Shown piece by piece: positions 43,479 to 52,861 of a stretch of 64,000 nucleotides of DNA (position 1 is its first letter; every line of letters begins with the position of its first letter). The DNA lies in the NCBI RefSeq assembly GCF_002056295.1, contig NZ_CP020100.1, positions 3,309,501 to 3,373,500 of the forward strand. Direction: 5' to 3'. This stretch comes from Halopseudomonas phragmitis (GTDB lineage Bacteria; Pseudomonadota; Gammaproteobacteria; Pseudomonadales; Pseudomonadaceae). Under the pieces are notes generated by a model, which saw only the letters and a list, made by a program, of their open reading frames with translations, was not told where the DNA came from and did not search any database. The translations under genes and the position numbers were made by a program.

Positions 43479-44438
43479 ATGTCCCACCGCGAACAGTTGC
43501 TCCAGCTCAAGACGTTCATGGGCCAGCAGATCTTTGGCCAGGAAGCCCTGATCGATCGCATGCTGATCTGCCTACTGGCCGGAGGCCATGTGCTGGTCGA
43601 GGGCGCGCCCGGATTGGCCAAGACCAAGGCTATCAAGGCCCTGTCCGAAGGTATCGAAGCCGACTTTCATCGCATCCAGTTCACCCCTGACCTGCTCCCG
43701 GCAGACATCACCGGCACCGAAATCTATCGCCCGGAAACTGCCAGCTTCAGCTTCCAGCAGGGACCGATTTTCCATCACCTGGTACTGGCCGACGAAATCA
43801 ACCGGGCACCGGCCAAGGTTCAGTCAGCGCTGCTTGAGGCAATGGCCGAGCGCCAGGTCAGTATCGGCCGGGAAACCTACCCGCTGCCCGAGCTGTTCAT
43901 GGTTATGGCGACCCAGAACCCGATCGAGCAGGAAGGCACCTACCCGCTACCCGAAGCCCAGCTTGACCGCTTCCTTATGCATGTGCGTATCGGTTTCCCT
44001 GATGCCGCCCTGGAACGCCAGATTCTGCAACTGGCCCGGGGCGAAGCTCAGGGGATCGAACCGCAGATTGCCCGCAAGATCAGTCAGGACAGCATTCTCG
44101 CCGCTCGACAGGAAGTGCTGGCACTGTTCATGGCCGAGGCAGTCGAGGAATATTTGATCCAACTGGTCATGGCCACTCGGCGCCCCGAACTCTACAGCCC
44201 TCAATTGGCCGAATGGCTGCAGATGGGGGCAAGCCCACGCGGCACCATCGCCCTGGACCGCTGTGCCCGGGCCCACGCCTGGCTGGCCGGACGTGACTTC
44301 GTCAGCCCGGAAGATGTTCAGGCAGTCGTTCACGATGTATTGCGCCATCGTCTGATTCTGAGTTTCGAGGCAGAGGCTGCCGGCATTGACGCCGATCGCG
44401 CCATTGCCCTGCTGATGGAGTCTGTCGCCGTCGTATGA
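43479..44438 (+). CDS. MoxR-family AAA+ ATPase
   Basis: 319 residues from the ATG at 43479; AGGAA precedes it and the TTG one codon upstream is less likely. Walker A GAPGLAKT (residues 43-49), Walker B LVLADEIN (102-108) and the sensor region MATQNPIEQEGTYPLPEAQLDRFL are those of MoxR proteins, which act as chaperones for VWA-domain proteins. The next five genes overlap in the order DUF58, DUF4381, BatA-like, BatB-like and BatD-like, and the module probably matures or activates a target in the envelope. The first of a six-gene operon. Confidence 0.93.
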   Translation: MSHREQLLQLKTFMGQQIFGQEALIDRMLICLLAGGHVLVEGAPGLAKTKAIKALSEGIEADFHRIQFTPDLLPADITGTEIYRPETASFSFQQGPIFHHLVLADEINRAPAKVQSALLEAMAERQVSIGRETYPLPELFMVMATQNPIEQEGTYPLPEAQLDRFLMHVRIGFPDAALERQILQLARGEAQGIEPQIARKISQDSILAARQEVLALFMAEAVEEYLIQLVMATRRPELYSPQLAEWLQMGASPRGTIALDRCARAHAWLAGRDFVSPEDVQAVVHDVLRHRLILSFEAEAAGIDADRAIALLMESVAVV

Positions 44439-45403
44439 GTCGCCCCGATCCCGGTCCGCCGCCAGGTCTCTATGCCAGCCTGGACAGCCTGCTGGAAGCC
44501 CGTCAGCACTGCCAGGAACTGCCGCTGTTCAGTCGCCCGATGCGCAACAGCCGGCAGAGCGGTCGCCAGTACTCACGTCTGCGCGGCCGGGGCGTGGACT
44601 TCGATCAGGTCCGCGCCTACTTGCCCGGCGATGACATCCGCAACATCGACTGGCGCGTCACCGCCCGTACCCGCAAAGTCCACACCAAGGTTTTCAACGA
44701 GGAGCGCGAACGGCCGATCTTCATTATCTGCGAACAGAGCGAGCGACTGTTTTTCGGTAGTCAGGAACGACTGAAGTCGGTGCTGGCCGCCGACGTCTGT
44801 GCGCTGATCGCCTGGACGGCGCTGTCGCACAACGACCGGGTCGGCGGCATGGTATTCGATGCCCGGCAGTGTCATGAGGTACGGCCACGACGTAGCCGCC
44901 AGGCGGTCCTGGAGCTGTTTCGTCAATTGCTGAGCGCCAATCACGCCCTTGGCCAGCATGACCAGGACAGTCTGAATGAACAGGACGGCCGGAACGAGCC
45001 CCTGAACCTGGCTCTGCGCCACAGCCGCGAGGTTATTCGCCCAGGCAGTATTCTCTACCTGCTTTGCGATCATGCTGCGATTGAGCAGATGAACCAGGCA
45101 CTGCTGGTTCCCCTGGCAGCCCACAACGATCTGGTTCTATTGCCACTGGTTGACCCTTTGGACAGCCAGTTGCCAACCCACGGCCCACTGGCCTTCAGCC
45201 AGGCCCAGCAGTGGCTGACCCTCAACACCAGTGATCCAGCCACCCAGGCCGCCTATGGCGCGCAGTTCACCGCCCAACAACAGGCCTGGCAGCATCTGGC
45301 CCGACGTCTGCATTGCAGCCTGCTGCCCATGGATACCCGGCTACCGGCAGTCGAACAACTGCACAACATGCTCGACCCACGTCCACGCCGAGGTCGGCGG
45401 TGA
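44435..45403 (+). CDS. DUF58 domain protein of the MoxR operon
   Basis: 322 residues. It overlaps moxR by four bases and the next gene by four. The DUF58 motif DFDQVRAYLPGDDIRNIDWRVTARTRKVHTKVF (about residues 50-82) is clear. A VWA-like fold follows, with FIICEQSERLFFGS where a MIDAS would be; the usual DxSxS is replaced by EQSER. No membrane segment. DUF58 proteins accompany MoxR ATPases in almost all bacteria, and the biochemical role is not known. Confidence 0.92.
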   Translation: MSRPDPGPPPGLYASLDSLLEARQHCQELPLFSRPMRNSRQSGRQYSRLRGRGVDFDQVRAYLPGDDIRNIDWRVTARTRKVHTKVFNEERERPIFIICEQSERLFFGSQERLKSVLAADVCALIAWTALSHNDRVGGMVFDARQCHEVRPRRSRQAVLELFRQLLSANHALGQHDQDSLNEQDGRNEPLNLALRHSREVIRPGSILYLLCDHAAIEQMNQALLVPLAAHNDLVLLPLVDPLDSQLPTHGPLAFSQAQQWLTLNTSDPATQAAYGAQFTAQQQAWQHLARRLHCSLLPMDTRLPAVEQLHNMLDPRPRRGRR

Positions 45404-45858
45404 GCGCGCCACTCTACAACGCTCTGGTCCACCCACAGCCACCGCCGCCCGTTGGTTGGTGGCCACCAGCACCGGGCTGGTGGATTATCGCCGGCCTGCT
45501 ATTGCTGGTGCTCGCCAGCCTGCCCTGGATGATTATCATCTGGCGCCGCCAGCGTCAGCGCCGGCAATTGATTCAGCGCCGTCTGGCCAGCCTGCCCCAG
45601 GGACTCAATGATCGAGACTGGCTGGCCGCGATCAATATACTGCTCAAACGCCTGCTCAAACAGCAGGGGTTCGATGCCGCCACCCGGCTCCACGGTCAGG
45701 CCTGGCTCGATTATTTGTGCCAGCACCCGGATGTCGATCGCGATGCACTTACGCCACTGGGAACCGGGCACTATCAACGCCAGCCAACGCTGAGCAGCGA
45801 GCAACGCCAACGCCTGCTCCGCGAGCTGGCCCGCTGGATGCGCCGCCAGCATGTTTGA
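45400..45858 (+). CDS. DUF4381 membrane protein of the MoxR operon
   Basis: 152 residues from a GTG at 45400 that overlaps the stop of the DUF58 gene (GTGA). One hydrophobic segment (about residues 26-48, WWIIAGLLLLVLASLPWMIIIW) follows a proline-rich start (PQPPPPVGWWPPAPG), with a soluble basic cytoplasmic domain with RQRRQLIQRRLASL and a C-terminal helical region. This is the DUF4381 pattern. It overlaps the BatA-like gene by eight bases. Confidence 0.87.
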   Translation: MSAPLYNALVHPQPPPPVGWWPPAPGWWIIAGLLLLVLASLPWMIIIWRRQRQRRQLIQRRLASLPQGLNDRDWLAAINILLKRLLKQQGFDAATRLHGQAWLDYLCQHPDVDRDALTPLGTGHYQRQPTLSSEQRQRLLRELARWMRRQHV

Positions 45859-46846
45859 ACTAGTCTGGCCTGCCGCTCTGTTGCTGCTGCCTCTACCCTG
45901 GCTGGTACGCTGGTTGCTGCCGGCGGCCGAACAGCGCAGTGCCGCGCTGAAGGTCAGCTTCCTCAACCGCCTTCAGCGTCTGCCAAGCCAGCAACTGAAC
46001 ACTCGCAGCAACCGTCAACGTTGGCCATTTCTGCTGATCTGGAGTTTGCTGGTACTGGCCGTTGCCAGACCGCAAATGCTCGGCGAACCTATTGCCCTGC
46101 CGATCACCGGGCGCGACATGATGCTGGCGATCGACCTGTCGGGCAGCATGGAGTTTCGCGATATGCAGTTGGCCGGAGAGGAAACTGATCGTCTGACTCT
46201 GCTCAAGCACCTGCTCGAAAGTTTTATTGCCCAGCGTCACGGCGACCGCCTGGGCCTGATCCTGTTCGGCTCCCAGGCCTACGTGCAGGCTCCACTGACC
46301 CTGGATCGCGACAGCGTACGCTACTGGCTAGAGGAAAGCTTCATTGGCCTGGCCGGCCGGGAAACCGCCATCGGCGACGCCATCGGCCTGGCGACCAAGC
46401 GGCTCAGCGCTGAGTCGGCAAAAAGCCGGGTGCTGATCCTGCTGACGGACGGTGCCAATACCAGCGGCAGGGTCTCACCGATCCAGGCGGCCCGGCTGGC
46501 AGCCAGTCAGGGCATACGTATTTTTACCATTGGTATAGGTTCGGACAGCCTGCAGCGTAGTGACCTGCTCGGCCTGATCAGCCTGGAGTCCGATTCTTCA
46601 TTGGATCTGGACGAAGGTACACTGCGGGAAATTGCCTTGCTGACCGGCGGAGAATACTTTCGTGCCAGCGATGAACAGAGCATGCAGGCGATTTATCAAC
46701 GCCTGAATCAACTCGAACCTGCGCTGCGCGACGGCCAGCCAATCCGCCAGCGCCAGCCGCTCTACCCGTGGCCGCTGGCCGTGGCCCTGCTCGCCAGCCT
46801 GCTGATCGCCCTGCGCTCGACGCCCGGGAGGTCGCATGTGGCCTGA
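45851..46846 (+). CDS. batA: BatA-like von Willebrand factor A protein
   Basis: 331 residues with hydrophobic segments near residues 6-24 and 58-72 and at the C-terminus (about 302-318). The VWA domain (about 90-280) has an intact MIDAS, AIDLSGSM (93-100; Asp95, Ser97, Ser99), plus TDGANTSG later. The metal site should be active. It would be inner-membrane anchored with the VWA domain in the cytoplasm or periplasm. BatA/BatB/BatD genes were named for aerotolerance in Bacteroides, and a chaperone or assembly role is the current view. Overlaps its neighbours by 8 and 11 bases. Confidence 0.88.
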   Translation: MFELVWPAALLLLPLPWLVRWLLPAAEQRSAALKVSFLNRLQRLPSQQLNTRSNRQRWPFLLIWSLLVLAVARPQMLGEPIALPITGRDMMLAIDLSGSMEFRDMQLAGEETDRLTLLKHLLESFIAQRHGDRLGLILFGSQAYVQAPLTLDRDSVRYWLEESFIGLAGRETAIGDAIGLATKRLSAESAKSRVLILLTDGANTSGRVSPIQAARLAASQGIRIFTIGIGSDSLQRSDLLGLISLESDSSLDLDEGTLREIALLTGGEYFRASDEQSMQAIYQRLNQLEPALRDGQPIRQRQPLYPWPLAVALLASLLIALRSTPGRSHVA

Positions 46847-48626
46847 CAGCCTGAGCCAGTTCGCTCTGCTGCGCCCCTGGTGGCTACTGCTGCTACCACT
46901 GGCCTACTGGCTGTGCTGGCGGTTATACCGACACAAGGGCGGACGCTCGGGCTGGGAAACCCTGCTGCCACCGCACCTGCGCACCGCCCTGTTACAGCGC
47001 CACCCAGGCGGCAGCCATGGCCGCCGCTACCTGTTGCTCGCCCTGGCCTGGACGGTAGCGATCCTGGCCCTGTCAGGCCCGGCTCGGGAGCGGGCGGTTG
47101 AAGCGCCGGGCCCAGACCAGCAGGCCCTGGTTATCGTTCTCGATCTGTCGCGGCACATGCTCGCCACTGACCTGACGCCCAATCGCCTGACTCGCGCCCA
47201 GCACAAAATTCAGGACATCATCCGCCACAATCCCGAGCAGCAGATCGCCTTGATCGTTTACGCCGGCAGCAGCCACTTGGTGACCCCTCTGAGCCGAGAC
47301 CGTAATACCCTGAACAACCTGCTGGCCTCGCTGCAGCCGAACATCATGCCCAGTGACGGCCGACAACCGGACCAGGCCCTGAGTCTGGCCACCAACATGC
47401 TCGCTGGCTTGCCGCCACGCAGTACCCAGGTACTGCTGATGACCAGCGGACTGGAGGGTGAAACGCTGAAACAGCTGGAACAGCATGCCCGGGAGTTGGG
47501 TAGCCGCCTGGCAATACTCGGCATCGGCACCAGTACCGGCTCACCAGTTCCGCTGTCCGGGGGAGGCTTTATGCGCGATGCCCAGGGCAGCATCCTGCTC
47601 CCGCGCCTTGACGCCCAGAGCCTGGCCAGCATAGCCCGGCGCTACGGCGGCGGTTACCATGGCATTACCCTGGATGACAGCGATCTGGATCACCTGTTGC
47701 GTACACTTTCCATCCGCTCAGCAAACATCGACACAGAGCCCAGCCAGCACCTGAGCGACCTGGGCCACTGGCTGCTATTGCTATTGCTGCCACTGGCCGC
47801 CCTGGGCGCCCGGCGTGGCTGGTTCGGCCTGCTGCTGTGCGCCATGCTCCTGCCCCAACCCAGTGAAGCAGCCAGTTGGCGCGACCTGTGGTGGACCCCA
47901 GACCAGCAGGCCAGCAAACTACTGGAGAGCGATGCAGTTCAGGCCGCCGAACGCTTCGACGACCCAGCCTGGAAAGCCTGGGCCTGGTATCAGGCCGGCG
48001 ACTACTCTCGCGCCGCAACCCAGTATGCCGAACTGATCACACAGTGGCCCGACAACCCGGAGTATCATTTCAACCATGGCACAGCCCTGGCCATGGCCGA
48101 GCGCTACGAAGAGGCCCTGGACGCCTACGAGCAAGTGCTGACCCGGGTGCCGGAGCATCAGGCCGCCAGGCACAACCGCAGCCGGATCGAAGCCTGGCTG
48201 GAGGCACAGCAGCAGGACGCCGAGCCGAGCGCTGAGCAAGATCAAGCGCCGGCCAAAGCCGAGCCGGAGCCTAACGAGCCATCAGTTGGCCCCAGCCAAG
48301 GGAATGGCCCGGATCATGACACTGACAATGCGCTATCCGAGACTGAGACATCATCAGCTGACGGCATATCACCTGGCTCTGCCGGTAGCCTTGGCGAGCA
48401 AGTCAGCGATGCCACCCCGACCCCCGGCGATGCTGCCAGCCCGACAACCAGCAACCAGCAGCCGGCCAATGACATAGGCAGCGCCGCACCGGGCTGGCGC
48501 GAGAGCGAGCAGGCTCTGCAGCTCTGGCTCAACGATCTTCCGGACGACCCAGGCGAACTGCTGCGCCGCAAGTTTCTTTATCAGCATTTGCAACGACAGG
48601 ACGCAGGTTTCGATGACAGCCCCTGA
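46836..48626 (+). CDS. batB: BatB/BatC-like VWA and TPR fusion protein
   Basis: 596 residues. N-terminal hydrophobic segments (about 10-30 and 63-80), a VWA domain (95-290), a membrane segment (about 308-345), and tetratricopeptide repeats (about 370-450, AWAWYQAGDYSRAATQYAEL and ALAMAERYEEALDAYEQVL), then a low-complexity acidic and Ser/Pro-rich tail. The MIDAS reads VLDLSRHM (101-108; Asp103, Ser105, then His107), so the third metal ligand serine is replaced by histidine. BatB and BatC functions are joined in one polypeptide. It overlaps the BatA-like and BatD-like genes. Confidence 0.87.
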   Translation: MWPDSLSQFALLRPWWLLLLPLAYWLCWRLYRHKGGRSGWETLLPPHLRTALLQRHPGGSHGRRYLLLALAWTVAILALSGPARERAVEAPGPDQQALVIVLDLSRHMLATDLTPNRLTRAQHKIQDIIRHNPEQQIALIVYAGSSHLVTPLSRDRNTLNNLLASLQPNIMPSDGRQPDQALSLATNMLAGLPPRSTQVLLMTSGLEGETLKQLEQHARELGSRLAILGIGTSTGSPVPLSGGGFMRDAQGSILLPRLDAQSLASIARRYGGGYHGITLDDSDLDHLLRTLSIRSANIDTEPSQHLSDLGHWLLLLLLPLAALGARRGWFGLLLCAMLLPQPSEAASWRDLWWTPDQQASKLLESDAVQAAERFDDPAWKAWAWYQAGDYSRAATQYAELITQWPDNPEYHFNHGTALAMAERYEEALDAYEQVLTRVPEHQAARHNRSRIEAWLEAQQQDAEPSAEQDQAPAKAEPEPNEPSVGPSQGNGPDHDTDNALSETETSSADGISPGSAGSLGEQVSDATPTPGDAASPTTSNQQPANDIGSAAPGWRESEQALQLWLNDLPDDPGELLRRKFLYQHLQRQDAGFDDSP

Positions 48627-50367
48627 GCAACCGCCGATTCAGCCCGACCAGGCAACCACAGGGCGGACCCAACCCCGCCCTGCCCGACCGGGCGCTCCCC
48701 GACAGCTTGCGCTGACGCTGGGATTGCTGCTCCTGCAACCATTGACGCTTTTGGCTGCCAGCTTTGAGGCCAGTGTCGACAGGACCCGGCTGGTCGAAGG
48801 GGAAACCCTGGAGCTGACCCTGGAAACCAGTGCTGGCAATCGCTTCAATCGCCCCGACCTTACCCCGCTGGAGGAAAACTTCCAGATCCAGGGCACCCGT
48901 CAGCTCAGCCTGGTCAGCCAGATCAACGGTCGCAGCCAACCAGCGACCCGCTGGATCATTACCCTGCTGCCCAAGCACACTGGCTATCTGATCATTCCAG
49001 CCCTGGGGGTCGATGAGCAGGCCAGTGAACCCATTGCTTTGCAGGTCCTCTCGACCGCCCAGGCCGCCGAAGACGACAGCGCTCAGCTTGCCCCCCTGTT
49101 CATCGACAGCGAAGTGGATATAGAGAACCCCTATGTCCAGGCTCAGGTACTGCTGACCCTGCGCATCTACCACTCGGTTTCTCTGTATGACGACTCAAGC
49201 CTGAGCGGCCTGGATATCCCTCAGGCTCGTGTCGAAAGCCTGGGGCCGCCGCGCCATTACGAGCGACTGATCAACGGCGTGCGACATGGCGTCATCGAAG
49301 TCCGCTATGCCCTGTTCCCTGAGCACAGTGGCCCGCTGGAGATCCCCTCGCAGCTGTTCAGCGCCACCGTGCTACAGGCCCGTGACAGCAGCGAACGGTT
49401 TTCCCCCCGTACCGGACGTCTGATCCAGGTGCGCTCACCCAGCATCACCCTCGACGTACGATCAATCCCGGCAGGCTATCCGGACGACGCCCCCTGGCTT
49501 CCCGCCCGTAACCTCAGCCTGGAACAAGGCTGGCAGCCGGAACCTGACCTGGACCTTCTGACCGGAGAACCTCTGACCCGCACGCTGATCATCAGTGCCG
49601 AAGGGCTCAACGCCAGCCAGTTACCCAGTCTCCAGAGCCTGAATCCAGCCCTGGAAAAGAGCCTGCGTCAGTATGCCGACCAACCCCGCCTGGAAAGCCG
49701 GATCACCGAAGCCGGGGTACAGTCCCAGCGCCAGGACAGTGCGGCACTGGTTGCCCAACGTGAAGGGATCTACGCCCTGCCGGCGGTCGAGGTGCATTGG
49801 TGGGATACCCAGCAAGAGCGTCTGCGTACCAGCCGGTTGGAGGCTGTCAGCCTCAGTGTACTGAGCAGTGAAAGCTTCACCGGCTCCGCCTCGCCAGTGG
49901 TCAGCGCCGGCAGCGAGCCTGCTGGCCCTCGTCTATGGCCATGGCAACTGGCGACCGCCCTGCTGGGCATGGGACTGCTTGCCTGCCTGAGCCTGCTGCA
50001 CCGGACTCGCCGCACCTTACGCCAACTGGAGCAGGAAGAGCCCGAGGATATCGTCGACATCGAAGAACCCGGCAACCCGTTGATCGATTTGCAGGCCGCC
50101 TGCCGAGCCAACCAGCCAAGCGAAGCACGCAAGGCTCTGGAGGCCTGGGCCCGCCAGCAGCACAGCGAAGGCCTGATCGGCCTGGCCCAGCAACACCCGG
50201 AACTGGCCGAAGCCCTCGACGAACTCAATGCCTGCCTGTTTGGCCAGAATGATGCCCCCTGGCGCAGCAAGCCGCTGTGGCGTGCAGTACGGATGATTGT
50301 CCAGATGCACAAGCGCCAGCAGCAGGAACCCAGCGACAACCTCGCCAGCCTATACCCCGACGTCTGA
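48613..50367 (+). CDS. batD: BatD-like (oxygen tolerance) membrane protein
   Basis: 584 residues. Start at 48613 overlaps batB by 14 bases. A proline- and Gln-rich N-terminus precedes a signal/anchor (about 35-52, LALTLGLLLLQPLTLLAAS), then a beta-rich periplasmic BatD region with VDRTRLVEGETLELTL and HVE-type folds, a membrane segment near 435-455 (ATALLGMGLLACLSLLH) and a cytoplasmic helical tail with ACRANQPSEARKALEAWARQ. It is the last gene of the MoxR operon and is followed by a bidirectional terminator. Confidence 0.87.
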   Translation: MTAPEQPPIQPDQATTGRTQPRPARPGAPRQLALTLGLLLLQPLTLLAASFEASVDRTRLVEGETLELTLETSAGNRFNRPDLTPLEENFQIQGTRQLSLVSQINGRSQPATRWIITLLPKHTGYLIIPALGVDEQASEPIALQVLSTAQAAEDDSAQLAPLFIDSEVDIENPYVQAQVLLTLRIYHSVSLYDDSSLSGLDIPQARVESLGPPRHYERLINGVRHGVIEVRYALFPEHSGPLEIPSQLFSATVLQARDSSERFSPRTGRLIQVRSPSITLDVRSIPAGYPDDAPWLPARNLSLEQGWQPEPDLDLLTGEPLTRTLIISAEGLNASQLPSLQSLNPALEKSLRQYADQPRLESRITEAGVQSQRQDSAALVAQREGIYALPAVEVHWWDTQQERLRTSRLEAVSLSVLSSESFTGSASPVVSAGSEPAGPRLWPWQLATALLGMGLLACLSLLHRTRRTLRQLEQEEPEDIVDIEEPGNPLIDLQAACRANQPSEARKALEAWARQQHSEGLIGLAQQHPELAEALDELNACLFGQNDAPWRSKPLWRAVRMIVQMHKRQQQEPSDNLASLYPDV

Positions 50368-50421
50368 CCCCTGCTTAGCCGCCCCCATATGAGCGCCTCG
50401 CAGGCGCGCAGTTTGAAATAA

Positions 50422-50454
50422 AAAAAGGCCACCCCCTCACAGGGGTGGCCTTTT
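50422..50454. terminator. Bidirectional Rho-independent terminator
   Basis: GGCCACCCC (50427-50435) pairs with GGGGTGGCC (50442-50450), flanked by six A on the left and TTTT on the right, between the convergent batD and RND genes. Confidence 0.9.
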
Positions 50455-50476
50455 CTGGTTCCAGCAAGCCTTGGGC

Positions 50477-52834
50477 TTATTCGCCGTTACGCAGTTTCTC
50501 CGGACGAATCAGGAAGCGTGCCAGAGCTGGCAGCAGCCACAGGGCACCGAACATGTTCCACAAGAACATGAAGGTCAGCAGGATGCCCATGTCAGCCTGG
50601 AACTTGATCGCCGAGAAAATCCAGGTCGCCACACCGATGGCCAGAGTGAAGCCGGTGAAGGTCACCGCCTTACCAGTGGTCTTCAGGGTCTCATAGTAGG
50701 CTTCCTGCAGCGGCAGGCCTTGACGCAGGTAGGTCTCCAGACGGCTGTAGATATAGATGCCGTAGTCGACACCGATCCCGACACCCAGAGCAATTACCGG
50801 CAAGGTCGCTACCTTCACGCCAATCCCCAGGAACGCCATCAGCGCATTGGCCAGGACCGAGGTCAGCGCCAGCGGGATGATGATACACAGTACCGCACGG
50901 ATCGAACGGAAGGTGATCAGACACATGAAGATCACCACCGCGTAAACGGTCAGCAGCATCTTCAGCTGGGACTTCTCGATCACCACGTTGGTGGCAGCCT
51001 CGATACCAGCATTACCGGCAGCCAGCTTGAACTCCAGAGTCTCGGTGTTCTGCTCGGCAGCGAACGCCTCGACAGCTGCCGTGGCGCGTTTGAGGGTATC
51101 GGCCTTGTGATCCTCCAGGAACACCATCACCGGTGCCAGCGAGCAATCGGAGTTGAACATACCGGTCGGGGCACGGCTGATCGCGTTGTTCAGGTTGTCC
51201 TGGTTACGCGACAGCGCCTGCCACTTCAGGTTGCCCTCGTTGTTGCCCATGATCACCTGCTTGGCCACAGTCACCAGAGAAACGGTGGACTGAACGCCCG
51301 GCAGGTTGACCATCTTCCACTCCAACTGATCGATGGCATCCATGGTTTCGTAAGCCGAACACATTTCGGTCGGCGTACTGACCATGACCACCAGGATGTC
51401 GGAACTGGTCGAGTAGTTGCTGATGATGAAGTCGTTGTCGAGGTTGTAGCGTGAATCCGCCCGCAGTTCCGGAGCACCCGGGTCCAGGTCGCCGATCTCG
51501 ACATTCTTGCCGTAATAGATACCGAAGCCAAAGGCCAGGATGGCCAGAACTACCGATACCGGGGCCACGGTCGGGTGAGCGAACTTGGCAACGGTCAGCC
51601 ACATTTTCTGCGGGCGTGCAGCCAGCTCACGCTTGCGCTTGACGGCGGCCTTGCTGATACCAATGTAGGACATCAGGATCGGCAACAGAATCAGGTTGGT
51701 GAGGATGATCACACCAACACCCACAGAGGCAGCGATACCCAGCTCGCGGATAACCTCGATCTCGATCAGCAGCAGGGTCACGAAACCTACGGCGTCGGAC
51801 ACCAGGGCCACGATACCCGGAATGTACAGAGCGCGAAATGCCCGACGTGCGGCAGTGTTGGCGTCATCGGCGTGGGTATATTCGATCGCCATACCGTTGA
51901 TGATCTGCACACCGTGGGAGATACCGATGGCAAAGACCAGGAACGGCACCAGAATCGAGTACGGATCAAGCCCGAAGCCCATGCTGCGCAACAGACCCAA
52001 CTGCCAGACAACAGCAATTACCGAGCAAACCAGGGTCGTCAGCGAGCTCTTGAGGCAGCGGGTAAACAGCAGCAGCAGGACAAAGGTGATCAGCAATGCG
52101 GCGCCGAAGAAACCAACGACCTTGATGATACCTTCGATCAGGTCACCGACTTTCTTGGCGAAGCCGACGATGTGAACACTGATGTTCGGGTTCTCACCCT
52201 GGAACTCGCTGCGAATTTTTTCTTCCAGCAGGCGCGAGAACTCGCCGTAATCCAGGCGGATCAGCTCGCTCTGGTTGTCCGGATTCGGATATGACTCCTG
52301 CAGCGGCACCTCGATGATGCTCGACTTGAAGTTGTTCGCTACCAGACGGCCAATTTCACCGGACTTGAGGATGTTCTCGCGCAGTTCCTCAAGATGCTCC
52401 TCGGTTAGATAGGCAGGCTGGTTGGCTACCGGACCACCGTCGAAACCGTATTCGGTCACTGCGGTCCAGCGTACGTTCGGAGTCCACAGCGAACGCATGT
52501 TCGAGCGGTCCACACCCGGCAGGAAGAACACCTCGTCGTTGATGCGCTTGAGGGTTTCCATGTACTCGGTGGAGAAGATATCGCCATCCTTGATCGCCAC
52601 AGCAATCCGGATCGAGTTACCGAGACCGGACAGGTCATCCTGATGCTCGATCATATTGACGATATAGGGGTGCTTGAGAGGAATCATCTTCTCGAAGCTG
52701 GTATCCGGCTTGACCTGGGCGGCCTGATAGCCGAAGAACAGGGTCAGCAGGGTAAACAACAACAACACGAAAATTCGGTTGTTGAAAATTAACCGCTCAA
52801 TGAGTGGCGCGGTTTCCTGATGATGCTTGGACAT
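50477..52834 (-). CDS. RND superfamily (MMPL-type) exporter
   Basis: 785 residues, with TM1 near residues 19-38 and two clusters of about five TM helices (about 235-420 and 620-770) around two periplasmic loops. The SSD-type region RHIG-like (VPFLVFAIGISHGVQIINGMAIE) and the second half VIALGVGIGVDYGIYIYSRLE are typical of MMPL/hopanoid-type RND proteins and carry Asp at the proton-coupled position (GVDYGI). It has no adaptor partner but a YCF48-like gene 27 bases upstream in the same direction. In pseudomonads and marine hydrocarbon degraders this pair accompanies hydrophobic or lipid export. Substrate unknown. Confidence 0.88.
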   Translation of the reverse strand: MSKHHQETAPLIERLIFNNRIFVLLLFTLLTLFFGYQAAQVKPDTSFEKMIPLKHPYIVNMIEHQDDLSGLGNSIRIAVAIKDGDIFSTEYMETLKRINDEVFFLPGVDRSNMRSLWTPNVRWTAVTEYGFDGGPVANQPAYLTEEHLEELRENILKSGEIGRLVANNFKSSIIEVPLQESYPNPDNQSELIRLDYGEFSRLLEEKIRSEFQGENPNISVHIVGFAKKVGDLIEGIIKVVGFFGAALLITFVLLLLFTRCLKSSLTTLVCSVIAVVWQLGLLRSMGFGLDPYSILVPFLVFAIGISHGVQIINGMAIEYTHADDANTAARRAFRALYIPGIVALVSDAVGFVTLLLIEIEVIRELGIAASVGVGVIILTNLILLPILMSYIGISKAAVKRKRELAARPQKMWLTVAKFAHPTVAPVSVVLAILAFGFGIYYGKNVEIGDLDPGAPELRADSRYNLDNDFIISNYSTSSDILVVMVSTPTEMCSAYETMDAIDQLEWKMVNLPGVQSTVSLVTVAKQVIMGNNEGNLKWQALSRNQDNLNNAISRAPTGMFNSDCSLAPVMVFLEDHKADTLKRATAAVEAFAAEQNTETLEFKLAAGNAGIEAATNVVIEKSQLKMLLTVYAVVIFMCLITFRSIRAVLCIIIPLALTSVLANALMAFLGIGVKVATLPVIALGVGIGVDYGIYIYSRLETYLRQGLPLQEAYYETLKTTGKAVTFTGFTLAIGVATWIFSAIKFQADMGILLTFMFLWNMFGALWLLPALARFLIRPEKLRNGE

Positions 52835-52861
52835 CCAGTATCTCCTGGCGCTTAATTATTA

